From Typha latifolia (Eukaryota; Streptophyta; Magnoliopsida; Poales; Typhaceae), in NCBI GenBank assembly GCA_019914945.1, contig CM034101.1, positions 5,715,188 to 5,779,187 on the forward strand: a stretch of DNA of 64,000 nt, in the 5' to 3' direction. A model generated the notes under the pieces. The model did no database searches, was not told where the DNA came from, and saw only the letters and a program-made list of their open reading frames with translations. Position numbers and translations under genes: made by a program. Shown here one piece after another: positions 24,276-41,031 of the stretch. Positions within the stretch are counted from its first letter, which is position 1. The number at the start of each line of letters is the position of its first letter.

Positions 24276-25176
24276 TAATACGAATTGGATCACATCAAAA
24301 AGAGATTAGGCTCAATGAATTGAGTCTAATTATCTTATTTGGTTATTTGGTTTAGTTAGAGTCTTGGTAGGTTATAATTTTATTAAATTAGCTAAATCTA
24401 GCTCTGCGTAATTTTAGAAAAATATTAGTAGAATATTCTACACATATCCAAATAATATTAAACTTATTGGATAAGGTCGCCAACCTCTAGATCTACAACT
24501 TTTATATTCAATACTTCTCCAGATTCGAAATATGTTTTCAACAAAACGAAAGCTTAATCCGAGAGGTAATTAGAAAAGATAAGGAATACTAGTTTAGTTA
24601 GTTTGTTAGGGTTTCATATTGTTTTAGGACTTATTGGCTAGCCTCTATAAATATGTGATAGCAGCCAACTTTATTATGCTATTGGATTATTAAAATTTTG
24701 CCTCCTATCTTCTCTCTAGACTTCTCCCTCCTCCCTCTTCACCAACCTTCCACCTCTACCATTGGCAAGGTTTCTCCTAATTTCTAATCTCCCTCGACTG
24801 TCGAGCCACCCCTCTTCTTTGGAATCTCGACCACTTTATTCTCTTCGTATATATCCCTAAATCACCTCAATAATCCACCTTCATCTCCATATCTCTCTAT
24901 AACCCTAACATCCGCTCCACTCCACTCGTCACCACCACCATCACCCACGTTATTCCGTATTTTCGTCCATGCTACAGTTCAAATCTGCGAAGGAAATAAA
25001 CATAAAAAGTTTTAGATCAGGAAGTTACAGATCTAACCCAATTTGTTTCATAATTTTCTGACTACAAGAGAATATCTGATGAATATGTTCTCACAATTGC
25101 GCGGACTGATTCCTATAATACATTCAGATCTTGAAGGAATAGTTGCGTAGCTTATTTTTTGTTTCAGATCTTATCA
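24276..25176 (+). repeat. LTR of the plus-strand chromovirus
   Basis: 901 bp, from TAATACG to ATCTTATCA. A TATAAATA-type box is at 24649-24655 (CTATAAATATG) and the pyrimidine-rich leader that follows is typical of the R region. Its length is almost the same as the 902-bp LTR at 52747-53648. It lies between a polypurine region on its left and a primer site on its right, so it could be read as the 3' LTR of one copy and the 5' LTR of another. Confidence 0.8.
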
Positions 25177-25179
25177 AAG

Positions 25180-25192
25180 TGGTATCAGAGCC
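25180..25192 (+). other. Primer binding site directly after the LTR
   Basis: TGGTATCAGAGCC, complementary to initiator-Met tRNA, three bases after the LTR end, as at the 5' end of a gypsy element. No gag follows; about 350 bp of leader-like sequence then gives way to the minus-strand gypsy body. Confidence 0.85.
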
Positions 25193-25549
25193 TAACACAT
25201 AGCTCTTTTGTCGACTTTGAGCAGCCTATAGATGCTTCTGAATATTTTAGACTTTATCAATAGTGTCCTAGATCAACTCAAAGCTTTCTATCTTTTGCTC
25301 TCCTACTTCATCCTAACTAATAGACATCTGACATTTCTCACCATGTAACACCTCATAAGGGGCATTCTAATACTAGAATGATGATTATTATTTAATTAGA
25401 TTCAATCAAAGGAAGGTGTCAATTCTAACTAAGTTTCAAATTAGCAACCAAAGCTCGCAACTTCATCTAATGTTTGATTGTCTATGCTGATTGACATTTT
25501 ATCTAAGAATGATAAGTGCTAAATTGTAATTGGGACACTAGAGATCTAG
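25193..25549. other. Leader-like stretch, unassigned
   Basis: No coding signal. It may be untranslated leader of a lost second element copy, then the junction with the minus-strand gypsy element. Confidence 0.35.
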
Positions 25550-27217
25550 TAAAGTGCCGCCACAATCTAGATATAAACTTGGTATCCCAATTCGAATTGA
25601 TGGATACTAGTGCACCATGGCAGGCAAAGATCTCGTCCCAAAACATAGTTGCTCATTGTTTCATTGAATCTGTGGTGCTAACATGAAAAAAATGTGTTGA
25701 CTTGGTCAATCGATCAACCATAACCCATATAGAATCTTTTTTCTTCATAGTCCTTGGCAAACCAACTATAAAGTTCATAATGATAGGCTCTCACTTCCAT
25801 TCAGGAATGGGTAGAGATCTAATAGTCCTTGCAATTCTTTGGTGTTCAATCTTCACTTGCTCATAGATTAAACATTAAGTCTCAAAGTCTACAATGTTCC
25901 TCTTAAATCTTGGATATTTTATAGATTTGTGAAAATCAGATACACTTTTGTCTCTCTGGGATGTGCAATATAAGAGGTTTGATGAGCTTCCTCCAAAACA
26001 AAATCTCCTTTTAGAGTTTGCCCATATCTAGTACACAAAATCAATCTCCAAACCTCAATGCCTCCACTTCATCAATATATAAACCTCATTTTCTCAAACT
26101 TTGAACTTGTTGCAAGATTTATTGTAAGTGTGGATCCTAACTGCACAACTATGATCCTCTTTGCTAATGTCGGTCTCACAATCAACTGAACTATTATCCC
26201 TAAGCTCATTCCTCTAGATGTAATAGAGACATATATTTTCTGCAGATCTCTCAAGATGCTATGCTACTAAGTTGTCAAATAAGTCAGATTGCCCATATAC
26301 TTCCGCCTCAAGGTGACAGCTACCATAGTTATCTTCCCTAGGTGATAACTATGGTGCAATCATAATCATTCACTAGCTTAATCTATCAATATTGCATTAA
26401 ATTTAGTTCCCTCTTAGTTAACAAATATTTCAAACTTTTTTATTAATAAAAATCTCACACTTCCCACCATAAAGGTAATGCCTCTAAATATTCAATGCAA
26501 AGAGTAATACTGCTGGCTCCAAATCATGAGTGGGATAATTTCATTCATAGTTCTTGAGTTGCTAAGATACATAAGCGACAACTCTGCCCTCCTACATTAG
26601 GAAATAGCTCAGACCCAAGTGTGAGGCATCACAATAAACTCAATAGTCAACTCCAATGTGAGGATGTAGATCTCATCTTCAATTGGAACTTTCCTCATAT
26701 TATGTTGTCCACACAAAACGCTAGTTCTTCTGAGTTAATACGATAAGGGGATTTAAAATTTTAGAAAGTACCTCTACTAAGCATTGATGAAAATTAGTGA
26801 GCCTAAGGAAATTACAAACTCGTGATGGTGCTTGACTGTTTCCAACATATGGATGCCCTCTCTCGAAACAATACACTTCAAAAATACCACCTCGCTAAAC
26901 CAAAACTCGCATTTATAGAGCTTAACTAAAAACCTTCTCTCCTCAAGGACTATAATACTATCTAAGTATGTTCTTCATGTTCTTGCTCTGAGACTCTGAA
27001 TATATTAAAATCAACACTTACCACGACGAACCAATCTAAAAGGGATGAAAAACTCGATTCATTCACTTAAGTGAAGATAGTTGGTGCATTGTTTACCACA
27101 AAGGGCATAACCAAGAACTTATACAAATTATAATTAGTGAGGAAAGTGGTTTCGGGAACATCTGCTTCCCTAATATCCAATTGAAGATAATTGGACTTTA
27201 GATCAAACTTTGAGAAG
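25550..27217 (-). pseudogene. Minus-strand gypsy pol, 3' half: RT end, RNase H, integrase (broken)
   Basis: Read on the minus strand. RT resumes at 27217 with FDLKSNYLQLDIREADVPE and LYKFLVMPF (27090-27210). The catalytic Asp-Asp site near 27005-27020 has decayed to a VDF-type motif. RNase H follows (motifs for a YCDAS-type start and HDLE-type helix at 26560-26640). Integrase is recognised near 25690-25740 as DSIWVMVDRLTKSTHF. Stops are frequent. The wording is of the Tekay/Del-like chromoviruses, a different lineage from the two other gypsy copies. Confidence 0.75.
27210..27217 (+). other. Target site duplication, left (TTGAGAAG)
   Basis: Eight bases that match TTGAAAAG at 28509-28516 with one difference, flanking the hAT-type element. 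Eight bases is the hAT superfamily size. Confidence 0.8.
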
Positions 27218-28508
27218 TAGGGGTGGCAATCGAGTCGGGTTAGCCAGGTTTGGATTAGGTCGGGTTAGGCAGGTTCGGGTCAGGTCGAGTTTGAGTTGGG
27301 TCAAGATAGTGCTAACACAAACATGACCCGTTTAATAAACGGGTCAATTTTTCTAAACACGAATACGACTCGTTTATTAAACGGGTAACACAACACGGCC
27401 CATTTAACCCGTTTAATAAATGGATTAAATTTTTTATACAACTCGTTTAATCCGACACGACCCGTTTAACCCGTTTAATAAACATGTTATATTTTTTATT
27501 CAACCCATTTAACCCGACGACCTGTTTAACCCATCTATACAACCTATTTAACTCGTTTACATCGACTTAACCCATTTACACGATAACACCCATTTACAAA
27601 GATAAAAAATATCACACATTTACACAAATCCAACAGATTTACAATATTACAGAAATATTTAGTAAAAATAAATTCAAATTGGCTCAGCTTTTGGCGAGGG
27701 AGGCATCGTTAGAGTTGGCAAAGCGGTAGCGGCAAAGGCAAGGCTCTAGGAGCTGGCTCCCATGGCAGCGAGCTTTGGATCTGCTGAGGAAGATGAGGCG
27801 GGGGAGGTAGTCGGTGCGACCGAAGACGGAGAGGCGGTTGGAGGAGAGTAAATGTAGCAAAGAGAGGAGAGGAGGGCAAGCGAAGATGTGGACGAGGACG
27901 GAGATGGAGGCACCTGATGAACCATCGGAGAGGATAGTGAGAGGTAGCGGAGGCGATGGTAGGCAGAGAAGGGGATGGATTCATCGCGATAGGTGGCAGA
28001 CGGTCGCGGCAAGCAAAGATAGGGAGTAGGGACAGCAGCACTATGGCAGGCGGAGACTATAGCACCGCGACAAGCAGAGATGGGTAGTGTAGACACATTG
28101 GTAGGCAGAGACACGGTGGTAGGTGGAGATGGGGAGTGGAGACAGTAGGCGGAGATGTAGGTGGTGATAGGTGGAGACACGGTGGCAAATAGTTGCCGCC
28201 GGAGAGAGAGACGGGGCCAAAATCTTTCAAAATGTTAAGGCAGTTGGAGAAGTGGAGAGTGGAGAGAATGAGATTTGAGAGAGAGGGTTAAGTTAGGGTT
28301 TTAGTTATATATATATATATATATAAACAATTGGCGGGTTGACCTGACTTGTATACTTAAACGAGTCAAAACGGGTTAGTTGTATAAACTCGAACATGAT
28401 TTATTTATTAAATGAGTTAGACGGGTTGACCCATTTATGACATAAACTCAATTAAGAGCTATGTTATCGTGTCGGGTTATCAGGTCGTGTCAAATTTTGC
28501 CACCTCTA
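27218..28508. mobile_element. Non-autonomous hAT-type transposon inside gypsy RT
   Basis: 1291 bp with terminal inverted repeats TAGGGGTGGCAA (27218-27229) and TTGCCACCTCTA (28497-28508), and 8-bp target duplications. Both ends carry many copies of CCCGTTTAATAAACGGG-like short palindromes and GGGTCGGGTT/CAGGTCGTGTC motifs (27235-27560 and 28330-28490), typical of subterminal transposase-binding regions. The middle (27660-28250) is GC-rich with irregular repeats of a GGTAGGCGGAGA type and encodes no transposase. It separates the RT motif ending ARVF (28513 side) from the KFDL motif (27217 side), so the host gypsy was whole at this point before insertion. Confidence 0.88.
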
Positions 28509-30600
28509 TTGAAAAGACACGAGCATGACGTAGTTGATTAGAAAGATCCTCAATGCACAGTATAGGATATTTATTCTTTACTGTCAAATCGTTAAATTAT
28601 CAATAGTCAGTACAAAGAGGAAGGATGTCATCTTTGTTCTTAACAAAAAGGACTAGGCTTGATGAAACCTATGTCCAGTAAATTATCGATTTTCCCTCTA
28701 ATTTCCTTTATTTCCTTTATATGTGATAAAGTGCCCTAGAGAAGGATCCTACTCTTAGAATCAGATCTTTGGTGAACTTGACTCCTTTATCTAGAGGAAA
28801 CCCTCAGATATCCTTAAAACCATCTAGAAACTTCAGAACCACTAATAAGCCAATTAAGACTCAAGCCATGCTAGACTTATCGGACATGACTGCCACTAGC
28901 TGCTGGTGGTGCATTTGTTGATGTTTATACAATTGAAATTTTGTGCTATTGTTAAGTTGTAAAATAATCTCCTTGCTATAAATAGTTAATACTGGCATGA
29001 TAAATAGCTACTAGTCCATCCCAAAATCAAATCTGCATCTTGAGTGGTATGAGATCTACACTAAAGTCTCATTCTCAAAAAGTGAGGGTCCAAGGCTTTA
29101 TACTTGGTGAATTTCTAAGAATCACCCATTGGGTAGGTCCAGGGTTAAACAGAATCCTAGCAGTATAAGAGAGTAGGGTTATTGTACTGATCCATGTATA
29201 ATTAAATATTTATAACTAATTTTCACTTATCCTATTAGTTTTAGTCAAATAATGTCACCACATCATGAGATACCTTAGCATCTTGCTTAGTCATGACAAA
29301 TACTTTGATCGGTATGTCCACCTCTGCCTTCTTTAGAAGACCTCGATTGAGCATAACTTCATCATCTACTTGCAATAGTACTAGCTCCTAATGCTCTAGA
29401 GATAGCTAGTGTAGTTGATGTGACTGGCTTGCCAACTAGGAAGGGACAATGCAGATGAACATGTCTAATCTGGCCACAATGGTGGCATATCATACCTTGA
29501 GCGCTAGAACAAACAAGGGATAAATGACCTCTCCAATCACGTGTAGTAAGTCCTCCCCTATGGTGCAAGCGATCGTGAATATCCCCCACTAACAGCAATA
29601 CCTAGAACTACCACTAATCTTTCATCGCTAGCATATGGCTAAACTTTACTAGGACCACCCAAAATTTAAGAACCAGATCTACTCAGAGTCATCCTATAAC
29701 CAACAACACCAACATAAGGATGAAACCATGGTCAATAAGATATAGAAGGTTCGCTCCAACTTGACCCCCCTCCTCGGTGATACCTATCAAAATGGCTAGG
29801 ACATCTAGCTAGTCGCTCTTGTCGATTGGAGTGCTCCTCGAGCAAATCTCTCTCAACTAGGTTAGATTCCTCGCACTCTCCACCATCTCTTCATAGGTCA
29901 GATTCCTCGCCATATTCACTTTCTTACGGATCTCAGTTCGAAGATTTATCTTGGATTGTTCAAGTCTGACAGCATCATTTGGTACAACTCTAGGGGCAAA
30001 ATGGGTAGCGTGTTGAACCTCTCATATTATGCTACGGCCATATCTTTCTACTTCAACTAAATGAACTCCCTTGTCAGCTCAAATTGTAAGGACTTCAAGA
30101 ACTATTTTATGGTCAAAATTCATCTAAGAGCATATTCCAAGTAATGTGCTCACCTACAGAATGAGCCAACATCAAGCTCTTGGTCACCTTTCACCACTCT
30201 TCCGTCTCTCCATGAAAAAGAAAGGTAGCAAAAGTGGCTGATCCTCTAGGCATTCACATCCACGATCCACATGTTTGCCTCTATGTCGTGACAGTAAACA
30301 CTAGACAATTAAGCTGCATAAACGGTTTAGTGGCCACGTGGTTTCACCTCCAGTCTGTTCAGCTGAGGCTAAATGCTCAAACAGCCCACTAAGCAAATTC
30401 GCCATGGTTGTCTCTATAGTGCAATCTCAAAGTTCATCTTTCAATTTCTCCTACTACCTAACAAAAGGCACAATGACCTCCATATTAGTGATTAGAGTGC
30501 CAAAACTTAGCTCATCTACTAGAGTTGAAGCTCCCTCAGAAGTAACCACACGAATAAGAGAGCATGTCTAGGCGGCAATCATATTAAGTTTAGGGTAAAG
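28509..30600 (-). pseudogene. Minus-strand gypsy gag, protease and RT start (broken)
   Basis: Read on the minus strand from about 30570. The gag part (29650-30570) has many stops. A perfect zinc knuckle (CX2CX4HX4C, residues CHHCGQIRHVHLHC) is at 29446-29487. Protease should lie at about 28880-29150, where the sequence resembles gypsy protease but is too decayed to show its active site by eye. The RT start is clear at 28513-28680 (TKMTSFLFVLTIDNL, then NKYPILCIEDLSNQLRHARV), equivalent to the usual DYRQLN and YPLPRIDDLFDQL motifs. Confidence 0.72.
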
Positions 30601-30739
30601 CAAATTATAGTTTCAATTTCTTACCTATATGTCATTAATGTCATTAATCTTCAATTAATCATGAACTACTTTCCTATGCCTATGTATTGTGATAGTATTA
30701 TGAAAAAACTTATTGAATTTATGGTAAGCCTCAGCTCCA

Positions 30740-32997
30740 ATAACAAGACAAAACACCTACAATAAAATGCATGTGCTCTTCAAATAGGCAAAGCCCACGT
30801 GGTTATCATGTGATATGTTAGTTAATGCTTTCACAAAGTATGCAAAGTAAAAGTTTAAATACCATAAATAATCTCTATGCAAAGTAATCCATATAAATAA
30901 ATACCACAAGCGGCAACAAATCTCTAGAAATACATGTCTATGAAATATAATCAAAGGAAAAAAGCCCACGCAAGGCTATAACCCAACTAGTCTAAATCAA
31001 GTAACCAAAAATTGAAATGGAAGCAACTACTCCTCAATGTCAGCATCATCCTCCCCTACATTTATAAATATTCCAAGAAAGAATTGTGAACAATATAGCC
31101 TAGTAATTATTGTCTAAAAATAATCTAAAAGTAACATAAATATATGATAAATATTAAAATGCATGCTCATAAGTAAAAATATAAATTAAATCATCACTGA
31201 TGAAATTTTTGCTTCTACCATAATCAGGACTCATATATATCTTATGTTATGCTCATATAGAGCCACAATATCATATATCATTATATGCCCTCATAGAGCT
31301 TTAAATCATATAAAACCATAATATTGAGGAGGGATGGATGTGTAGCAGTGTTGTTACCCATATATGCATAGCGATATTACATAAGACCAATTGTTTGTGG
31401 TCATCAGAATAAAGACTCCAACCATTAGTCCATACCTTATCTCCATCTCTATCATCACCACTCATAGTAGAATCATCGCACATGATAGAATTATCACTCA
31501 TAGTAGAATCATTATATATAGCGGGACCATGCAACTAGACATCCTAACTCTACATTATCGAATATTACTAAAGCTATAGCACTTACCACATAATTATCTT
31601 TCTACTATTATTAAGTGTCTAATCTTTGTACAAAGCACTGTAATCGCTTAAATGCCACACAGGCTAATCAATCTTAGGCATAAACTACCAATAATATAAG
31701 TATTATATAATATACTCTATCATTAACCCTGGGTTGAATGAGTAAAGAGAATTTCTTAGATAGGACATGATTACTTAATGATTAGTGCAAGTGATATAAT
31801 ATCTCCTATCACATTATATACTAGTCATCAAGTTCCATATGCTATAACTATACACACAAATTCTATCCTGAATGAAGCGATAATTATTAAGAAACTAACA
31901 ATTAGGTAAACAATGGACATGCATGTCATAATGCAATAAAGACATAAATCATCATGATCAAGCATTTATACTACTTATAGGATCTAATTTCACCTAAAAT
32001 GTATCTAAAATGTGTCCAGCTTTACTAAACTATTGTGCTCCTCATGTGTCTCAACATCCTTCTCGCACGGTGATGGATGTAATAATTTACAAAAGTAATA
32101 GATACATAATTAAGATGGTCCTCTAGATCTAACTAATTACAGAAGCCATGTGCTATCATTCTGAGTCCGGGTAAGTTCAATTTAGGTATGTACATTATTA
32201 TCCATGTAATAATGATATCAAATGTGTTAATGTCAATTCTAACAATTTTTAAAAAACACATGATTTACAATTTCTACTAGTCATCTTCTTAAATGCCTTA
32301 AATTAATAGAAAATAAAATTAAATAAATAATAAAAATAAAAAAGATAATGAACTTGAGTTTTGATGCAGCCTAGTCGTAGCCCACCTAAAAAATTTAGAC
32401 AAATTGAATCCTTTGGGCCCAATAGTACTGCGTTGGGCTACACTATCAGACTGCAACTAAACCCAACCTAAGAGTGTTAGAAATCAAGCCCAATCCATCC
32501 TTACCTCCTTTCGCATCGAAGGAGCAAGAGGAAACAAAGGAGAAAGAGGAGAGAGTGGCTGCCTGCGATTACCATTGTCGGGGATTATAGACAACCTCCC
32601 CAAAGTGGGTGGTTGGCCCAAAAAAGATAAGAGACAAAGCATAAGATAATACTCATGGAAGTGATTAGATTGTACATTGGTAGCAATCTATGGCCAAGGT
32701 AGCCAATGGTAGTAGGGCAGCTCCTCCATGGATGGCGATCATATAGAATCTCACTACTAGTATTTGGGCCACAAGGGCACCAATCAAGGATATCAAAATA
32801 TTTCTCCTAATGAGGCAAATGCATCGAGGTTGAAGCACACAACAGATCAGATTGGCGGCAATGACTTGACATGAGTTAAAAAACTGATAAGGGAGGCAAA
32901 ATGGTGTAGCCTCCTACGCACATCTTGGATACCCAAATATAGTACCCACGACAAGAGGGTGATAAGACAAAGCTTCTCGAACCTATAAGAGGTTACA
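30740..32997 (-). repeat. Right LTR of the minus-strand gypsy element (copy B)
   Basis: About 2.26 kb. On the minus strand it begins TGTAACCTCTTATAGG at 32997. Its inner end is near 30740, next to a decayed primer-site-like motif (GCCTCAGCTCCA, 30728-30739, on the plus strand). 31587-32997 is homologous to copy A at 7258-7790 plus 17455-18550. Because copy B lacks the copia insert, it serves as the empty-site reference for that insertion (site at about 32085-32095). The inner boundary is approximate. Confidence 0.65.
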
Positions 32998-33224
32998 GGA
33001 GCCCATCAATCCCATCGAGCCCATCTCTCTCTCATAACCATTATGAGAGGGGAGGAAAGGGCAATGTGAGTGACATCTAATTGTGGTCGATCAATCATGT
33101 ATTTTGTTTAATTTTTTTGGGTGCTATTACATTGAAAGACTTTTTCTTGATAGTTATATATTGAGACAAAAGTATCGACCTTAAGGATAATTGTGGTTAA
33201 GAACTAATTACGGGAAATAATACA

Positions 33225-33400
33225 TTGCAGGTTCGAGCGAGCAATACAAATATTGCTGTGGGTATTGGTTGGCGGATTGTAAGTCCATCTTGTAAATGAT
33301 AATGTTATTTTAGTGATTAGTTCGATCTTGGATTGAAAATGTAGTTTTTCACTCTTGGTTTAGGAGTATTTCCACATAATAATATGTCCATATTTGATTA
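33225..33400 (+). repeat. Decayed fragment related to the copia LTR end
   Basis: Boxes in order: TTCGAGCGAGCAA, GGCGGATTGTAAGTC, ATCTTGTAA, TTTTAGTGATTAGTTCGATC, TTGGTTTAGGAGT.TTTCCACA. They parallel 8425-8565 of the copia 5' LTR (TTCTAGCGAGCAA, GACGGGTTGTTTTGTGTCAG, GTCTTGTAACT, TTCTAGTGATTGGTTTGATC, GTTTGGGTTTTCCAC). This suggests an old solo LTR of a related family. Confidence 0.5.
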
Positions 33401-38900
<5,500 letters not shown>

Positions 38901-39452
38901 GGGAGGGGAGAGAGGAGAGAGGAGAGAGGAGAGAGGAGAGAGAGAGAGAGAGGAGGGAGTCATAAATGGAAATGAGGTACTGGCAGCGAAGGGTAGCAGA
39001 CTCCATGGCGGCGTTGCAGTGGCTCTATTTCCGTGTCTTAAATATCCCCTTCAGAGAAAGCCAGCAGCAGCGAGATGAGTAGAGAAAAAGAAGGGTAGAG
39101 AATTCAAGAAGAAAGAGGAGAGAGAGAGAGAGAAGAGAGAGAGAAAGAAAGGCAAAGCAAAGCAAAGCACACCAAACCCCACCACACCCACACCACACCA
39201 CAGCTTCTGATGCTGCCGCCTCTTTGCACAGAAGTGAGCAAAAAGGAAGCAAGAGAAAGGAGAAGAAAGGAGGAGAAGCAGAACCCCTAACAAAGCAACT
39301 ATCTCGAATTCCATTATTAGAGGTACTACCCCAACTTTAGCTCCATCGAATTAAACCCTTCTTCGTCTTTTTTAAATTTATTGTTATCTCTGGCTTCTCT
39401 AATATAGAACAAGGATCACGGAACTTGGCATGGATTGAAGTAGGGGGAAAAG
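38901..39452 (+). promoter_or_regulatory. Probable 5' UTR and proximal promoter of the SRS gene, GA-rich
   Basis: Purine-rich GAGA/GGAGA tracts (38898-38952 and 39117-39150) lie before the start codon, a common context for BPC/GAGA-binding factors in plants. A possible 5' UTR intron runs from GTACTA at about 39320; this is not certain. Confidence 0.45.
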
Positions 39453-40096
39453 ATGAGTGGGTTCTCTCTCAGTGCCGGCCACCGACAAGGCGGCGGAGGA
39501 GAGGACCAAGAAGCGGTACCACCAGACAACCTCTTCCTCTACGGCAGCGGCGGCGGCGGCGGCGGCGGCGGGAGTTCGAATAGAAACGAGGAGATCTCCT
39601 ACACGAGAGGGTTTGAGCTGTGGCAGCAGCACCAACACCAGCAGCAGCAAATACAGAGGCAGCTCTATCCCTCGGGTGGGATGCTCGCCTTCTCCGATGA
39701 GCAGCAGCTTGGGGGCGGGAGGAGCAGTGGATCGGCAGGGAGGGGCTCCGGTTCCGGCGGCGGAGGCGTGAGCTGCCAGGACTGCGGTAATCAGGCCAAG
39801 AAGGACTGCGCCCACCTCCGCTGCCGCACCTGCTGCAAGAGCCGCAACTTCCAGTGCCCCACCCACGTGAAGAGCACGTGGGTCCCCGCCTCCAAGCGCC
39901 GCGAGCGCGCCGCCGCCGCCGCCCAACAACAACAGCAGCAGCAGCAGCAGCAACAGACAAATCGCGGCGCCGCGCCGCCCGGGAGCGGCGAGCCGTCGAA
40001 GAGACCGAGGGAGATTTGTACTCGATTCCCCTCCACCATTGTCGCGACTTCCTCGGGTATTACTACTTACTCGTCGCTTCTTCCATAATATATATG

Positions 40097-40144
<48 letters not shown>

Positions 40145-40530
40145 CCAACTCTAATATTTGACTGTGCTCGTTAGGTGGTGGTGGAATGGAAGGGGCGCTT
40201 AGCTTCCCAGCTGAGGTGAGCTCTCCGGCGGTGTTCCGATGCGTCCGAGTCAGCCCGATGGACGAGTCAGAAGACGAGTTTGCGTACCAGACGGCGGTGA
40301 GCATCGGCGGCCACGTGTTCAAGGGTATCCTCTACGACCAAGGGCGCGAGTCAAACTACCCAACCTCCCCGCCACGGTCGTCCGCTGCCGCAGCCGCGAT
40401 CGCCATGGCACCGAGCTCGAGCACCGCTCCGGCTACTGCCGGGTTGTTGGATCCCTCCTCGCTCTACCCAGCTCCGTTAAGCGCGTTCATGGCCGGCACC
40501 CAGTTCTTCCCTCACCACCCTAGACCTTAG
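39453..40530 (+). CDS. SRS: SHI/STY-family (SRS) RING-like zinc finger transcription factor
   Basis: Two exons, 39453-40056 and 40175-40530, give 319 residues; the intron is 118 bp, GT..AG, phase 1. The RING-like finger begins at Cys108 ([20 protein letters not shown], then [19 protein letters not shown]) and ends in a basic KRRER stretch. The C-terminal IGGH domain ([11 protein letters not shown], then [15 protein letters not shown]) has IGGH at residues 245-248, encoded by exon 2. The two domains together define the plant-specific SRS family. These nuclear factors promote auxin biosynthesis genes such as YUCCA and shape gynoecium, stamens and lateral roots. Low-complexity runs stand out: Gly8 near residue 33, Gln-rich near 58-68 and Gln11 near residue 159. 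The intron holds a (TA)n(GA)n tract. Length is in the usual family range. Start chosen because it is in frame with the finger and precedes the usual MSGFSL-type N-terminus. Confidence 0.92.
40088..40142. repeat. (TA)n-(GA)n microsatellite in the SRS intron
   Basis: Takes up nearly half of the 118-bp intron, close to the 3' splice site. Length variation here could change intron size. Confidence 0.93.
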
Positions 40531-40993
40531 AAAGAGGACAAGGTACTCTTTTTTCTTTTGGACACTCCATGCATGGGAATGGGAATGCAAATTGAGGAAG
40601 AGATCTATTGCTATCTCTGATCGATCACATCGTTTAATTGTCTTCTTGGAATTTAATTGTGGTTTTGTTTAGCTGAAGGATTGTATTCTTGGGTTGGGAA
40701 GAGATGGATGGATGTGATGTGATGGGTAGAGTCGTTGGCTCCGGCTCTTGAGCCAGAATACAAGGAAGAAGAGAATGGAAGAAGTGAGAGAGAAAGAAAG
40801 AAAGAGAAAGAGAATAGAATACTAGATCTGGTGATTGCCTTCTTTATTAGTTTTGTCATTAGTCCTCTCACCAATCCCAACCTTGTAGCCAGAAGTAGTA
40901 GTGATGATTTTTATAACCAGCTGCCCTCCTACCCACATATGGTGGGTTTTCTCTCTCCCTCTCTCTCTCTCTCTCTCTCATGCACACAAACAA

Positions 40994-41031
<38 letters not shown>

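Larger units (their letters stand above)
20389..25192 (+). mobile_element. Ty3/gypsy chromovirus remnant, plus strand, integrase core deleted
   Basis: The element reads gag, protease, RT, RNase H, chromodomain tail, polypurine region, LTR. Only the first bases of the left LTR survive (TGATACAAATCGGATC at 20391, then short repeats of ATCGGATCA) before gag at 20440. The right LTR (24276-25176) starts TAATACG after GGGCAAGGTGGGGGAAGCGTGGTGGAT and is 901 bp. Unexpectedly, it is followed by a primer binding site (25180-25192). The GTGGTGGAT plus TRATACG boundary is identical in type to the minus-strand element at 48.6-53.6 kb, so both belong to one lineage. Confidence 0.85.

Noticed and set aside
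27709..28180. Two long overlapping minus-strand frames inside the hAT element
   Set aside because: Proline/serine-rich low-complexity translations of irregular repeats; no transposase, BED finger or dimerisation motif.
39399..40322. 307-codon antisense frame over the SRS gene
   Set aside because: Shadow of a GC-rich coding exon; it crosses the SRS intron and shows only low-complexity Leu/Ala runs.
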